64,000 nucleotides of DNA from Clonostachys chloroleuca (taxonomy: Eukaryota > Ascomycota > Sordariomycetes > Hypocreales > Bionectriaceae): positions 31,062,001-31,126,000 of the forward strand of contig JBANAY010000003.1 of assembly GCA_037952775.1 (NCBI GenBank), in the 5' to 3' direction. Positions 1 through 12,679 of this stretch are shown piece by piece. Below the pieces are notes generated by a model. The model had not been told where the DNA came from. It did no database searches and was given only the letters and a program-made list of their open reading frames with translations. A program made the translations under genes and the position numbers. Numbering within the stretch: position 1 is the first letter of the stretch; each line of letters starts with the position of its first letter.

Positions 1-735
1 GGCAGTCAACTGGGATCCCAATGGTGATTGTGCAACTTTTGATTCGATGAATGTTTCTCGAATCGATTGGGTCCTCAGCATCGTGGCGGATTTACTAGGT
101 ATGTTGATGCACGTGGATGTTGCAATTGGGTTGATTCTTATTTTACGGTCACATGTTAGGCTTTTCTATACCTTTCTTTCTTCTGCCGGGACTGCGGATC
201 AACAAGCGGTATCTCATCGGCCTAATTGTCACCTTCTCTTTGGGCGCGGTCACTGTGGCCGCCAGCGTCGTTAGATTTGCCACGATGCAAGCTATTCATG
301 CCTGGACAAATGTTTGTCAGTTTGATCCTCCCTTCCACTCCCTAACTTTCCCATTCTTGATATAGAATGCCCAAGACGGGGGATAAAACTCTAACTGGGC
401 CACTAGACGTGCTTTCCATGGCGGAAATGGTTGCTGCCATTATAGTCGTGTGTCTACCTGCCCTCAGATCACTTATCCGTCGCGTCGAGACACAATCATC
501 GAAGACGGGCGCGACAAGCAACAAATCTCACGGAAAAGCATACAAGAACTACGCGATGAGTACCGGTCATATCAAACTATCATCCGGCCGGGATGCTTAT
601 GTGACTTCCACAAACGTTGCTACAGTAGGACACTCGGGAAGCGAAGTCGAACTACAAGACCTCCCAAAAGAACGTGGCGGGATTTACAAGACGGAGCGAG
701 TTAGTGTATCGTCTTTGCGACGAGAGGATATTTGA
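1..735 (+). CDS. Rhodopsin-domain (PTH11/SAT4-like) integral membrane protein, 5' partial
   Basis: C-terminal part of a fungal rhodopsin-domain membrane protein; the start lies before the window. Three exons can be read: 1-98, 160-311 and about 376-735. The introns are GTATGT...TTAG and GTTTGT...CAAG, the second acceptor being a weak AAG chosen because it keeps phase. The protein has a long hydrophobic helix ending in LPGLRINKRYLIGL, another with the family motif SLGAVTVAASVVRF, and a third containing AEMVAAIIVVCLPALRSLI, which matches the family's last helix. The tail is hydrophilic and Ser/Thr-rich and ends ...LRREDI. Such proteins are predicted seven-helix plasma-membrane proteins, some linked to surface sensing (PTH11); ligand and role are unknown here. 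A second member of the family lies 0.8 kb downstream on the same strand. Confidence 0.75.
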
Positions 736-1508
736 TGCTAGGTAAAACAGAGCCGCTAGGTAGATACATAGAGTCCCCATCATTCTTCTGTCTTTCCTTC
801 ACGGGAATATATTAGGTATGCATTCTCTCGATGTGACCAAATAACACTGGAGGATATCATGTAGTCTGTAGCAATCACACAGCGGGCCCAGACGAAAACG
901 TGTATCGTTGCAGCATGGTGTCAATCCCTGTGAGACAGGGGGTTCGGACTGACTCTCCGACCATTCCCGGCTCATCTTCCAAATCGGTTGGCCATGCAGA
1001 TCAATTTCTTCTACGCGTGTTGCCGGGCTCGTTTATGCTGTTGGGCGCTTCAGAAAGATGCCACAGCGATGAATCAGACCAAGCTGCAGGCCTTTGCTGG
1101 CCGAAACATTAATACCGTTGGGGTCGTATCGATGCGACCAAGTCAGACCATTGTGCCGCTTAGAAAACCCCAGTTGTGATGTAGGTGTAGCAAAAGTCCC
1201 AGAAAGTCCGATGGCATCCAGCTGCTCGCCGTTGAGTGCAACCTTGGGTTGGTTGTTGGTTTACCAAGCTGCATATGGCCACGGTGATGCGACACTCCCA
1301 TGTCTCCCATGCAAATTCTTTCTGTTTGTTTCCCATCCCTGTGTTGTGGCAAGGACAATGTGATATTCCACTTGATTATTTCCACTGGTTTATAATTTCT
1401 GTGTCTTTTTGCCTTCCCCCTTCTTTCTTCTACACTCAAGCTTTTTCCACGCTTACAAACCACCCACATACGCCTTCGACCTGGTGACATCCAGGGACTT
1501 TTGACAGC
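736..1508. other. Intergenic, no gene seen
   Basis: 773 bp between two rhodopsin-domain genes. No open frame with protein-like composition was found. The last 120 bp before the next start are pyrimidine-rich (CTTTCTTCTACACTCAAG type), as in many fungal promoters. Confidence 0.5.
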
Positions 1509-2635
1509 ATGGCTTATTTCATTGACGGAAAAGACTGCATGGTGAGAGATCCAATGCACAGGAAGGAACAAGACTGCCCAACTAATACTCAAAACGCCCA
1601 GATATCGGAATGGATTCTACTCGCCGCCTCCTACGTATTTGTTGCCTTGCGAATTTACACGCGCCTCTTACGCCTCCGTCGAAAACTTGACTTGTCTGAC
1701 TGGCTCCTCGTTCTGTCCGCTCTTGATGCACTCGCTCTCATCATTTGTGACACCCTGACCTACCAGATTGGTGTACTTGACGAGTGGGAGCCGTCCGTGA
1801 CACTATCTAAGGTGCGGAATATTAGAATACAGCTTCTGGCTTTACCCTCCCTTCTGAAGAAATACACCTTATATTTATTAATTATTATCTGGCACAGATT
1901 TCCTTCGCTTCCAATTACTTTTACGATGTTGGAATGGGCTTCCCTAAGATGAGCATGCTGGCCTTCTACTGGGGCTACTTCGTCCCCAACATCACAAAGG
2001 GCATGCGCAGGACCCTCTGGTGTGCTGTTATCTTCGTCTGTCTTTGCTACATGACCATTCTCTGGGATGACACTTTCTATTGCGGCAAAGACGTTTCTGT
2101 CCAGTGGTCCCAGGAGGAAGGCGCCTGCAGCGTCTTCTATGCCACAGCACCCTTCATTCTCAACTTCACCCTGAATTTGGCCTGCTATCTCGTCGGTACG
2201 TTCGCTCTTTTCAGAATTTTTCCTCAATTTGAGTATTAGGTATGTGTACGGGTATCACAACTGACAAATTCGCTCCTGGTAGTGTATGCCCTCCCGGTTG
2301 TTCTACTAATCCAAGGTGTGCTGAAACCTTCCAAAGGTGTCACCCTCACCTTCGTCCTCGGTACCTTGACCATCTTCACCACCATTGTGCGCTTTGCGTG
2401 TCTCAAGATCGGCACAGGGCAGGAAAACCTCGTTTGTAAGTTGGCGCCTTGACACACTCGAACTGTAAATCGAGTATGTATGCTGACCTTACCCCCAAAC
2501 ATAGATCCAATGAGCATGCTTGAGATTACCCTTGCCACCACCGTTGTCGCTCTTCCTGGGCTGAAAGATCTTGTCAATGGCACCCCTTCGCGCGATGTCT
2601 CACCTGAGACGGCAGAAGTTGACCAAAAGGCCTGA
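1509..2635 (+). CDS. Rhodopsin-domain integral membrane protein
   Basis: Four exons, 1509-1811, 1898-2195, 2283-2435 and 2505-2635, with GT-AG introns, give an uninterrupted 294-residue protein. It begins MAYFIDGKDCM. The first helix is followed by RIYTRLLRLRRKLDLSDWLL, the usual family motif (R-x-Y-T-R...L..DDWL), then YFYDVGMGFPKMSMLAFYWG, matching the family's (Y)xxxxxxKxSLLxFY helix, and a C-terminal helix TTIVRFACLKIG. The Cys pair around FYCGK and EEGACS probably forms the conserved extracellular disulphide. Predicted multi-pass membrane protein of unknown ligand. The tail after the last helix is short (about 25 residues), so no large cytoplasmic signalling domain is present. Exon phases all agree, which makes the model firm; the product name rests on family resemblance. 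Confidence 0.82.
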
Positions 2636-3100
2636 CCAATTTCCAGGGGCTGCGATTCTCTGTGAAGGGTAGGGCTATCTTAGAAGTCGGAGTTGATAGA
2701 GCAATCGAAGTATTGTCTGTAGATAAAGTTTTCACCTACAGGAATTCATTTAAGAGAAATTCCTCACGCTTTTGATTGTCCATGAAGATGTTTCCTAGAA
2801 TAGTACATCTCACCCCTGCTAATCCTACCCTGCCTCATGAGTGAGGGGTCAGCCGAGATCCAGTATCAAATTTCCTGCATACCCATGTCGCTATTGCAAA
2901 TTTCGCACAGCCATTGCAGCTGGCGGTAAAGAAATCGAACACACCTAGTTTCCCTAAGCTTCTAGCTCCCAGTTGATTTAGCCAAGCGCGACTCACCATC
3001 CAGTACCCAGGTCGAGGCGTTGGCAGCATTCATGCCGGTCGCGTGGGCTCAGCCTCAAGCCCTCTGAGAATTAGCATTCATTCCTCGAGCACTCGACGTC
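2636..3100. other. Intergenic, no gene seen
   Basis: 465 bp holding the 3' region of the rhodopsin-domain gene and the promoter of the NLR gene. I see no gene, RNA or repeat. Confidence 0.5.
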
Positions 3101-5981
3101 ATGGATCCCGTCTCTGCATTCCGTGTGGCCGGCACAGTTGTGACGTTTGTCGACTTCTGTTACGGCCTGGTTTCAGAGTCCATCGAAATCTATCGGTCGC
3201 CAGAGGGTATATCCTCGGAAAGCTTCCAATTGTCCACCCTCGTTAAAGACCTTGCAAAGCTCAGTACCCAGGTTAGCGATGCACTAGATACAGCGACGTC
3301 CCAAGCGCTTGTAGCATCTGACGAGTCGCTCATCAGACTCTGCCGGGAATGCGAGTCGATCACAGCAGAAGTCAGTAGCGCTTTGGGCTATCTTCAGGCC
3401 CAGGGGGCGGCTCAAAAGCCATGATGGCGAAAAATAGTGTGACTGTCGCGCTCAAGGCCATGTGGTCGAAAGGTAACTTGCAAAATATCGAGAAGCGATT
3501 ACAGCAGATCCGGTCGGAAATGACGATGGCGATGCTGGTCTCCTTGTGGTATGTGCCCGTGCAGATGAGTATACCTTGCAGTTATGAACTGATATTTCAT
3601 GCAGGGAAAGAGATCGAGCCCGCGGAAATGGGATGGGTGAGAGCTTGGAGCACCAGATCTCCAAGCTAACGCAGACAATTGATGGAAACAACAGCAAACT
3701 GGGCCAATTCGCCTCTGAACTCGATAAGATCTCCTCGGAGGACGACACCGTAGGACCTGGGAACCGAAATGTTCTTTTCAGGAGACTATGGGAGGCAGAT
3801 TGGCACCCCTTCGATGCCCCCATTGAGGACACAAATCATCCGAGTCCTAAAAGCAATAATCTCAATAAGCAAATTCATAAGCAAATAGTCAAAAGCCTGA
3901 GTTTCTCTGACATCTCTCGGAGGGAGAGGTCAATACCCAAACCGTACGACGACACTTATCGTTGGATTTTCGAGCGCGATGATGAGGTTCACAACGGAAA
4001 CAACGAGATGCTTAAGGGGAGGAACAACTTCACCAATTGGCTTCAAGATCCGTGTTTGGTATATTGGATCACGGGAAAACCAGGCTCTGGAAAGTCAACT
4101 CTGATGAATTTCATCGTCCGCGATTCCCGGACTAGAAAGAGCCTCCAAAAATGGGCTGCCCCATTTTCATTGCTCCTTGGCCACTTCTACTTCTGGGAAG
4201 CCGGACACAACAACTTGCAAAAATCGCGAGAAGGACTATTACGAACAATACTCTACCAGTGTCTAGAATCAATGCCTGATCTCACGCCGATGGTACTTCC
4301 AAGACGTTGGGCGGTTTATCAAGTCCTACGTGGCCTGGAAACCCCGGCACCGGCTTGGAGTTGGGAGGAGTTGCAAGAGGCATTCTTCAGCCTGGCGTCC
4401 CTTAATGGACATTGGTTCAAGCTCGCGCTGATTCTAGACGGACTTGATGAATTCAGCGGTGATCCAAGTGCTTTGATCTCATTCATTCAGGAGCTTGTCA
4501 CAAGATATGGTGTTAAGATATGCCTTGGCAGCCGACCTTTGACCGAGTTCACGGACGCATTTGATGAATATCCTAGGCTTGCAATGCAGTACCTTACTCA
4601 AGGTGATATTGAGGCCTACATCATTGGAAATTTTCAATCTAGTAAAGCATTTCGAGAACGGCAAGCGCTTTTCCCCGACCAGGCCGGGGCCCTGCTCTAT
4701 GATATAGCAAACAAGGCGCAGGGAGTATTCCTCTGGGTTTTCATTGTAGTCCGAGATCTGCTATACAGTTTGTCTAAGGGTAGAAGTCTGGCCGATTTGC
4801 AAGCTGTTGTCGATGACCTGCCAACAGACCTGTTCCAGCTCTACAGCCGGATGCGAGAAAAGGTCGATCCTCAGGATCTGAAAAACTCTACGCGATACTA
4901 CCAGCTTACAGTTGCATCTCTCAGACCTTTGCACGCCATCTCACTCTGGATAGCGGACGGGGAGAGTCTGCCGAACGGAGATTTTTTCACAGAGGAGCAC
5001 AAGGAAAATATCGTCAAAATATTGGAACGACGATTGGATAGCTCGACCAAAGGCCTTCTGGAAGTGGATGACGACGGGATCGTCACCTTTCTTCACAGAA
5101 CTGCACGAGACTGGGTCTTGCAAGAATCAATTCTATCGACACCGCGAAAGTCATTAACAAACTTCGCTCCGGAACTGGTTCTGCTCCAAGTGCTCACAAC
5201 GGTGATTTCGAAGCCACGGCTATTTATCCATCTGGGGTTTTCACAGCTTGCATTTTGGGATATAGTAGTCCTAGGATTTCTGTATGCGTCTCAAGTAGAC
5301 GAATGCTTCTCTGAATCCTTGGTTCATGCGGTTGATGATTTCGACGCAGCTCTTTGCGAGCGAGCTGCAGATCTTGGAAAGCGCGGCTACATATTTGACG
5401 CGAATTTGTCGAAACCGGATTCGACATCGAGTAAAACAAACCGATGGCTCCATCGCGGAGGAAAGGGAGAGCGCTCATCCAGCAACAAATCCAATGCTGG
5501 AAAGCATTGGTCATGGACGCAGGACAATTTACCGTTCTGTATTGAAAATTCTGCCGTGGGAATCGCGGCACAGTTCGCCGTTGTCCCCTATGTCAGAGCT
5601 AAACTGAAGACCAACAAGAGCCTTGTCAAATCCGAGCCAAACAGGCGATCTCTGCTGGAAAATACAATTTTCGGGTGGCAATTCTATGTAAGCCGTACAA
5701 ACGAGGATTTGGCTCACTACTTAGCGAGTTGGAGGCTTCTCATGGATGATCTCTCGCGTCAGAGGATCGAAATGGTCAGACTATTACTCGACTCGGGGGC
5801 AACCCTCAGTGACCCAACATGTAGGTGTCGACAGAAGAAGGGTAGAAATATTGAAGAGGAGGTTTCTTTGCTAGATAGTAACGGGAGGGCCAAGGTGGCC
5901 TCTCGGGAGTTTTGGGATGAGCTCGCCAGTATTTTGCTTAGAACTCGTAGGAGAAGCCGCCTTTGGGGCCTTTTTTCCTAG
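3101..5981 (+). CDS. NACHT-domain NLR (STAND NTPase), one frameshift
   Basis: Fungal NOD-like receptor. The N-terminus (MDPVSAFRVAGTVVTFVDFC) is the helical domain common before fungal NACHT modules. Two exons, 3101-3548 and 3605-5981, are joined by a GTATGT...GCAG intron. NACHT motifs are clear: Walker A GKPGSGKST (coded from 4074) and Walker B LALILDGLDEF (about 4430-4453). The C-terminal 300 residues lack a long WD40, TPR or ankyrin array; one ankyrin-like segment, RIEMVRLLLDSGATL, is present near the end. The reading frame breaks at 3403-3407: the G5 run leads to TGA at 3422, while one extra G would join the two frames into 941 residues with normal family sequence on both sides. Related proteins act in allorecognition and programmed cell death; this copy's function is inferred from family only. 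Confidence 0.8.
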
Positions 5982-7098
5982 CACGTCCCGTGTTTGTGTC
6001 TGCATTCCTAGAGTACTGAAACTATTTTTTGTCCGCGAATATTTTGTATTCTCAGGGAATATGGGGAATGGGGGAGATGTTCAAGGCATACCGGCCGAGA
6101 TCTTCATGTAGGATTCTACGCACAAATGCGGGGTGACTTTTATTACCAGGATGCTTGTATTTGGATTCTAGACAATTACATTAATATGTGAGCCCAGTTT
6201 TATAACGACCAGACATCCAGACCGGACCCGCTGGGCTTGGCAACGGTTTCACCTTGGGTGTAGATGCCTGCCCCGAGTTCGGTATGACTTATTAATATTG
6301 GAATTCTCAGACCGAGGAGTATTTATAGACATAGCGCAAAGTTTGTGTACAAAATTCTTGTTCACTTGTTTGCAGGAAGGGTTGGCCGTCTTTGCATACT
6401 TTGAACTACAATCTTGAGGCACCCTAAAATTTCTGTCGAGCATTAAGATCTCTCTTATACAAGAGTCAAATACAAGTTTATGCATGACGATATAGCGCCG
6501 GTTACAAAGGCGGTACTATCCTTCCATCGTCGGGCCGAGCTATGCACTGGCCAGTCACGCGTGTCAAGACTGTTTTTCTGATCGACGTAGACCCCTGTGT
6601 ATTCTTTGAGACACTCTCAGACACTCGGGCTCTCATCTTCCCGAATGGTGAGGGCTAGAGTTGGCTTACTGCGGCTGAGGTGGAAATATGAAACAGGCTG
6701 TCTCGTGATTAACCCATGGATGTCACAATACCAAAGCAAAACGCTTCCAAAGCCAAAATAATTCCATGTTACTCACATGTTTGCTTAGATCGACATGCAA
6801 ATGATTCCATTTCTGGGTAGATTTCCATTTGTGTTTCTTTCAAGTAAAGAACATGCTCCCAATGGCTTGCCATGTCTTGCTTCCAACCCCCGGGCTGACA
6901 CAGTTTCAGTGCCTACATTGCTGCCCTTCAGGATGTCTTATTACCTACTTCAACATACTACCTCGCCATCCCCCACACTTCCCGTTCCTTTCTACGCGGT
7001 GATCCGCCATATCTTCATTGTCGCTCTTTCTGAATGCCAATAATTCTTTTGCTGCCAGACCATCAAGCGCCGTCCCTCTGAGGTGAACCGATGTCATT
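5982..7098. other. Intergenic, no gene seen
   Basis: 1.1 kb with only short frames of non-protein-like composition. No tRNA or repeat was noticed. Confidence 0.45.
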
Positions 7099-8535
7099 AT
7101 GGACCGGGACTCCAGTGTGTTGACGGGCCGGGAGGTGCTCATGGGGGTCACTGGCTTGGCTTCTATCGTCGTGTTTGGCTGCGCCATTCGCCTCTCTCAT
7201 CGACACGGCGATGCTGCGCGTCATTGTTTTCTGTATTTGCGAATAGCGTTATGCTCCTTCTTCGTGTGAGTTCTATCCTGTCGTGGCCACGGTTCCAAGG
7301 CACAGCAATGACATTCTATGCTGCGGGAGATGTCAAAGATCTAACGTGACACCACCTACCGTGTAGGTCGCGTCTTTTTGACCTAGCAGCATTCATCGTA
7401 TCCAACAGCGGTGGTAGCTCGCCCTCGGAGATGTCAACTATCAGCTTGTCAGCTATCAGAGCGATTATCGGCTTAACCGCCGTACATCTACTCCTCACGC
7501 AACTCACCGACGTATTGATACTACTTTTACTCTCACACCTTTGCATTGGAATTCTCATTGCCAATTTGAACGAATTAACACCGATCGAAAGAGTACTCAG
7601 ACGCAGTATTCCGATAGTTGGAATTGCACTAGCCCTCCTTACAGCCGCGAATGTCGGAGCGACTATTTCTTATTATACTATCTCAAGTTCATCGCCTGTG
7701 TTCGGAATAAATATGGCGTATCAAGTCTGCATATGCACCGCGTCACTCCTAGTTGGCAGTTGGGCTATCACAGTGAAGCTCAGGACTCGAGGAGTGGCCG
7801 AGCTGAACCAGGTCGGTTGACATTTTCCTATTGAGAACCGCAGTGGTTCTCAAATCTAGTTATGAGTGTGGACTAACTAATTCACCCCAGGCTTCAGTTT
7901 TCCTCCTCGTTTGCGGTTTTCTGTTCGTCGTGTGTACCGCCTACGGCTTACTGACATCAGCCAACCCTGGAAATGGCTCACGATTGATATTCCTGAGTCT
8001 GATTGATGTTATATTCTCGGCTTGGCCTGGTTTTATCATCCTCTGCCTTGTCTTCGCAATGAGCACCAAAAAGGCACCCAACGGGCTGTGGACCAGAGTC
8101 GAACCGGAACCATCGATCCAAACCGAGGTAGCTACCGATACGCCATGGACGAAGAACTTAGATTTTACGCAATCCTCCAGGTCACCAACTCTGGTGATGT
8201 GGGACCCCCAGACTGGGAAGACGTGGGAGGTTCAGAATGCGCAAATGCAGCATCAGCATCCTTACCAGGCTGCTCAAGAACTTGAACAGCCACCGCCACT
8301 GGCGCCCCAGGAGATGTACGCGACCTTCCCGGAGCTTGAGAGTCCTCAATCTCCATATCCAGTTGCCGAACTACCTACCAGTCCAATTCTTCTGCCGAAT
8401 ACGATCGCAGGAACAGGCCGGGAGATGCAGAGAGAGCGGGAGGCGGAACAGAATGTGGCCATGGCTCAAAGGGGTCACAACCCAATTACATGTAATATCA
8501 AGCTGGCCCTTCGGAGGGGTATGGATTATTTTTAA
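7099..8535 (+). CDS. Multi-pass membrane protein of unknown function
   Basis: Three exons, 7099-7265, 7367-7811 and 7891-8535, with GTGAGT...GTGTAG and GTCGGT...CCCCAG introns, give 418 residues. There are about seven hydrophobic helices in the first 270 residues (for example LMGVTGLASIVVFGCAIRL, IRAIIGLTAVHLLLTQL, VLILLLLSHLCIGILIANL, ASVFLLVCGFLFVVCTAYGL and a final FSAWPGFIILCLVFAM). The roughly 150-residue cytoplasmic tail is rich in Pro, Gln and Glu. This topology (seven helices plus a disordered tail) resembles many fungal orphan GPCR-like proteins, but I recognise no diagnostic motif. The ATG at 7099 is the first in frame and lies just ahead of the first helix. Role unknown. Confidence 0.75.
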
Positions 8536-8845
8536 TCGTCACTAGGCACAACTTAATTCTTCTTTGTACGAGACACACCCGGGACAAATAGGGAACCCAG
8601 CCTTAGAACGACCCACGGGATGATATAAATCAGACAGAAAACAACTAAAAAGGAGGGAAAGAAAACCTTTTACGTTTGAGATTTTTATGGCGAATATTTT
8701 CAGATCTATTAGGGAGTATCTATTCAGCATGTTGTTTTGGTCTAATTGACATTCGTGTTCCAACTCGCGCTGCATCTTGAACAAGAATCCCTCTCAAATC
8801 CTGATTAGAGCGTGTGAGCGAGTACTCGACACATATTCGTGAGTT
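8536..8845. other. Convergent intergenic gap
   Basis: 310 bp between the 3' ends of the membrane-protein gene and the GTPase gene. It is AT-rich and consistent with two overlapping 3' untranslated regions. Confidence 0.45.
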
Positions 8846-11800
8846 TCATTCGCGAACTGCGTCCTGTATCCGCCTGATATCATCATTGCCTCGCCTAATC
8901 GTATCATCGACGCGATCTCTGAAGCCTGGATCCTGCTCGCTCTCCCGGACAGCCTTCTCTGACCTAACGAGGTCCAAGATATCCTCCACCAGTTTGAGAT
9001 AGTCATTCTGTGCATTTATCCATTCATTCTGCAAATCGTCCGTAATGCTTTCGAATACTTCCTTGGAGGCTTTCATCACATTTCTGAAAACAACTTGATT
9101 AGAAAAGCCTCTGTTCATAATCGTTTTCCGCCGTCGGTCGCTTCCGGTGCCTATAAGTGGTATAGATGTCAGAATTGCCCCCTCAGATACACAATATGAG
9201 CCGAAGAAAGGCGTATAATAATCATATGGGAAATTACCGTATTCTTGGTTGCATAGTCGATATATCGGCTCCATCTCCTTCCCAAACAACGAAGTTCGGA
9301 TGCCGGAGAAGGTGTCAGTGTGTAGTAATCTGCAATGATGTCTACTTAGTAAATAGCCACGGATGATCTTGATTCGAGATTGAAAGCATACAGAAACTTA
9401 TCAGTAAGCTTGTCAAAGCAGACTTCCATCGATCTTTGAAGGAGCCGTGTCTGGGTTTCTAAGGCTTCAAGTAGTACGCTCGTGCTCTCATCGTCGTCAT
9501 CCAGTTCATTTTCTAGGGACGTGGATTAGTTTTGTGAGATAGAGAAAGGCTGGTGTAAGCCCAGGACGACGTGAAGTTAAATTAGTCAACGACGAGAAGG
9601 CTCAATTGAAAGGAAACAACGGAGATTTCTTTTCTCAGTGGGCAGGCAATGGATGGTGAAGCATACCTAGGCCGTCATGAATGGTCTTGGTTGTCGTTTC
9701 GATAGCTTGTGTAAGTTCCGACTGGCGCTCATATAGCGTTGAAGCCAGCGACTCCCACGGTGCCCTCAAATCTTCTACCATCTTCTCCATTGCCTCCAAG
9801 TTCCAATCGTGAGTTCCTGCCTTTGGTGTGGAATGATTACCAAAGTTGCTAACAAAGGCACTATATGAGTCTAATGAGCGAACCGTCAGTTTTGAGGCCT
9901 CGACTTAATTTTCAAGGTCAACTTTGGAGAACCAAGATGAACTACTTACTATGGTGCCACTAATAAAAGGTTAGCTTGCGATACAGGTTGATTTCGACCT
10001 ACGGTAGATGTTTCCACTTACTCCATTTCTGTCAAGGCTTGTGTCTGCAGCAAACTGGGTCCAGCTAAGCAACTGGATTCCTAAATTAATTAGCTTGCTC
10101 TTACTTCGCACCACTCAAAAGAAACGTGGCGTACTCACTTCCGAGTACCGTGGTATTGAAATCTCGTTGCATTGTCTGTCCCGGGCGACTATGCCTTCGC
10201 AAATTCTACGACATGCATTAGTAGGCCAAGTCTACGTTGTAGGCGATTTGCAGCTTATCCGTACCCTCCTCAGCTCACGCTCAATATTGTCCAATGCTGC
10301 AATAGTAGCAATACGACGCTCTTGATCTGCCGTCCTAGCCCCCGACCGAACCCAGAGTTGGATCTTGGAAAGCAACGCTGGAATGTTGTCATTGATGAAC
10401 TGCACGACGACGCGTCGTTGGGCTTGTGCAACAATTGAAATGCAATGCTTCCGCAGATCGATGATACCGCTCAACTTGAGGTAAGGAAATGAGCGGTCCT
10501 TTGGTTCGTTCCTCTTATCGTTGTAGAGTTTGTTGCTAATACAGAAAATTCGGAGCAGGCCATCTACACGGTGCTCATACTTCTGGGAGAGCTTTTTGGT
10601 TACAAACTCATTGCGCGTTGTGACCAGAAACTGGGTGAGTCTATAGTACTTCGTTAATCGCCTCGAACTTTCGAGGGGGTGACATTATGGCCATTGATTT
10701 GACTCACTCGAATTTTCCGTCCTCTATCTTTTTCCTGTGTTGACTTCCGTCAGCTTGGAGCCCCAAAATTGAAGGACTTGTACTTACTCGAGTTGTCGTT
10801 TACTCCTCCCTAATAAGCTTCTCTCTTCTCTGTCGACCTCAGAAAGGTCGCCTTCATCCTCAAGCTTATCTAACTCCATTATCTCTGCCTCCAATTCCCT
10901 ATGGTATTGTGTGTCTTCGTCAATGGCAGCTATGAGAGATTTGATACGCGCTTGCCGCATACCATCCCAGTCTCTCAAGGCTTCACTTGGGACGATGTCC
11001 TAGTCATTATAGGTCAGAATTAATAAGAAATTGATGAGAAGACTCGTGCAACACTTACCTCGGAACGAGTGCACACGATGCCTACATTCCTTAGTCGTGC
11101 CCGTTGGGCTAGGTTGAATACGTGAAGAACCCCCTCATCGGTCACAGCTCGGCCAATATTGCAAATAACAAATATTTCATTGCATTCAAGGATGTATCGC
11201 TCTGTTATGCATCTCCGTGCCGAATTTAAATCACGCAGTCCTTTGGAATCGCAGTCAGTTCTGGAAATTTAGAACGCAGAGCACGTGTCTAGTTGTGTCC
11301 AACATACCTGGCAGGTCGACAAGAACGAGACCTTGTTTGAGGGCATGAGCATTTAAGAAGACCCTATTTGGAAACAAATTTAGCAGAATACTACGATGAT
11401 TAGAATTATTGATAGACAATACGAACCTTATTGTCTTGATGAACGGCCAGATGGCGGGTCCGCTTCGAGATAACCGTTCTGAGGACAGGACGAACAATGC
11501 GTCCGAGCATTGCTCGAGGCTGAGGTTACGTTGGGATGTCACTGCGTGTGACGGCCTCTGCTCTTCAGCCCAGCGGACTAATGATTGCAGTACCTCAGGT
11601 TGAGTTCTTTGAAGGAGGAAGGAATCATTATTCATTCGACCTCGAAACATTGCTTTGAAAGTATCTTTGGCAACATTGGCCCTATCCTTTGCCGCTTTCT
11701 TTTCCTCGGCTGTTGTCATTTCGTCAGCGTGGAAGGAGTAGTGGCGAAAGTCCTCGAGCATTCGCTCTAGCTGCTCATTAAGCTCTTGGACGGTGAATAA

Positions 11801-12679
11801 GTCCACCTGGACATCCATGTGGTCATATTGGTGATAATGATATTCGGTCACAACACATGTGCAAGCCTCTCCGCTATTGCTCTTCTCGCTGTTAGAAAAA
11901 ATAATCATGAGAAGAGAGATAGTTTGGGTTGAACATACAGCTCTAGCGAGATCCTTATAATCAAGAAGGGAATTCAGTAAGCTACTTTTTCCTAAAACAG
12001 AGTCGCGTCAGCATTTGTACATCTTTGAAATGTTTACCCTGAACATACCGACACCCGAATCACCAACAAAGCCAATTCTTCGACTGGTGGGGTATTCAAA
12101 TGACGATAGTTTGACAGCCTCTTCGTGAAGCTTCGCAATTGTCGATTCATGATCGTGAAGCAACGGTGCGTCATCAAGCACAGTCTTGAGGTCGGTCGTG
12201 AGTCTCTTTGCATCACGCAAAGCCTGCTGAAAAGCTTGCGAATGGAAAATATCCTCGGGAAGAGGTTCGTCATGGACATTGTGGCGTGTACTATAGGATG
12301 CAGATGGCGATTGCCCGGAATGGCGTCTGGCTCGTCGAGGTGTGCTAGGATCTCGCCGTGGGGCTGGGGCTGTTGCAGCGCGCTGATTAGGCTCACGCTC
12401 GACAGCATTTACAGCGTGAAGTAGGTCTGTGAGACCAGCGCTGAGGCCCCTCTTGTCTTTACTTGCGAGCCGCATGGTTTGCATCTGTGATTCCAGGCCA
12501 AGGCTCTCAGAACGAGCCCCATTTGATGAGGCATCGGGCGGAGGGGATATGGATACAGACGGAGTTCTCAAGCGCCTAATGGAAGATTCTGTTTCTTCTG
12601 ATGAGTCTCGGACCCAAGAGTCTGACTCAACGGATGGAATGGGGGTGTCGGCTGAGGTTGAGGTCTTAGTTGGTGACAT
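8846..12679 (-). CDS. Dynamin-like / nuclear GTPase SLIP-GC-like protein
   Basis: Large multi-exon P-loop GTPase. The first exon (12049-12679) codes a disordered Ser/Pro/Arg-rich N-terminus and runs into the P-loop, which is split by an intron: GDSGVG continues as GKSSLLNSLLDYKDLARA in the 53-bp exon 11939-11991. The G3 motif is LVLVDLPG, split by the intron near 11308, and continues LRDLNSARR. A G4-like VCTRSE follows. Downstream exons code a charged helical region (RELEAEIMELDKLEDEGD) and helical segments around 10230-10660; the last exon (8846 to about 9290) is helical and ends in AVRE. The exons I checked are in phase and uninterrupted. In fungi this architecture is annotated as SLIP-GC-like; the vertebrate namesake is a nuclear GTPase, the fungal function is not established. 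Exact exon ends between 9300 and 10200 are uncertain. Confidence 0.78.
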
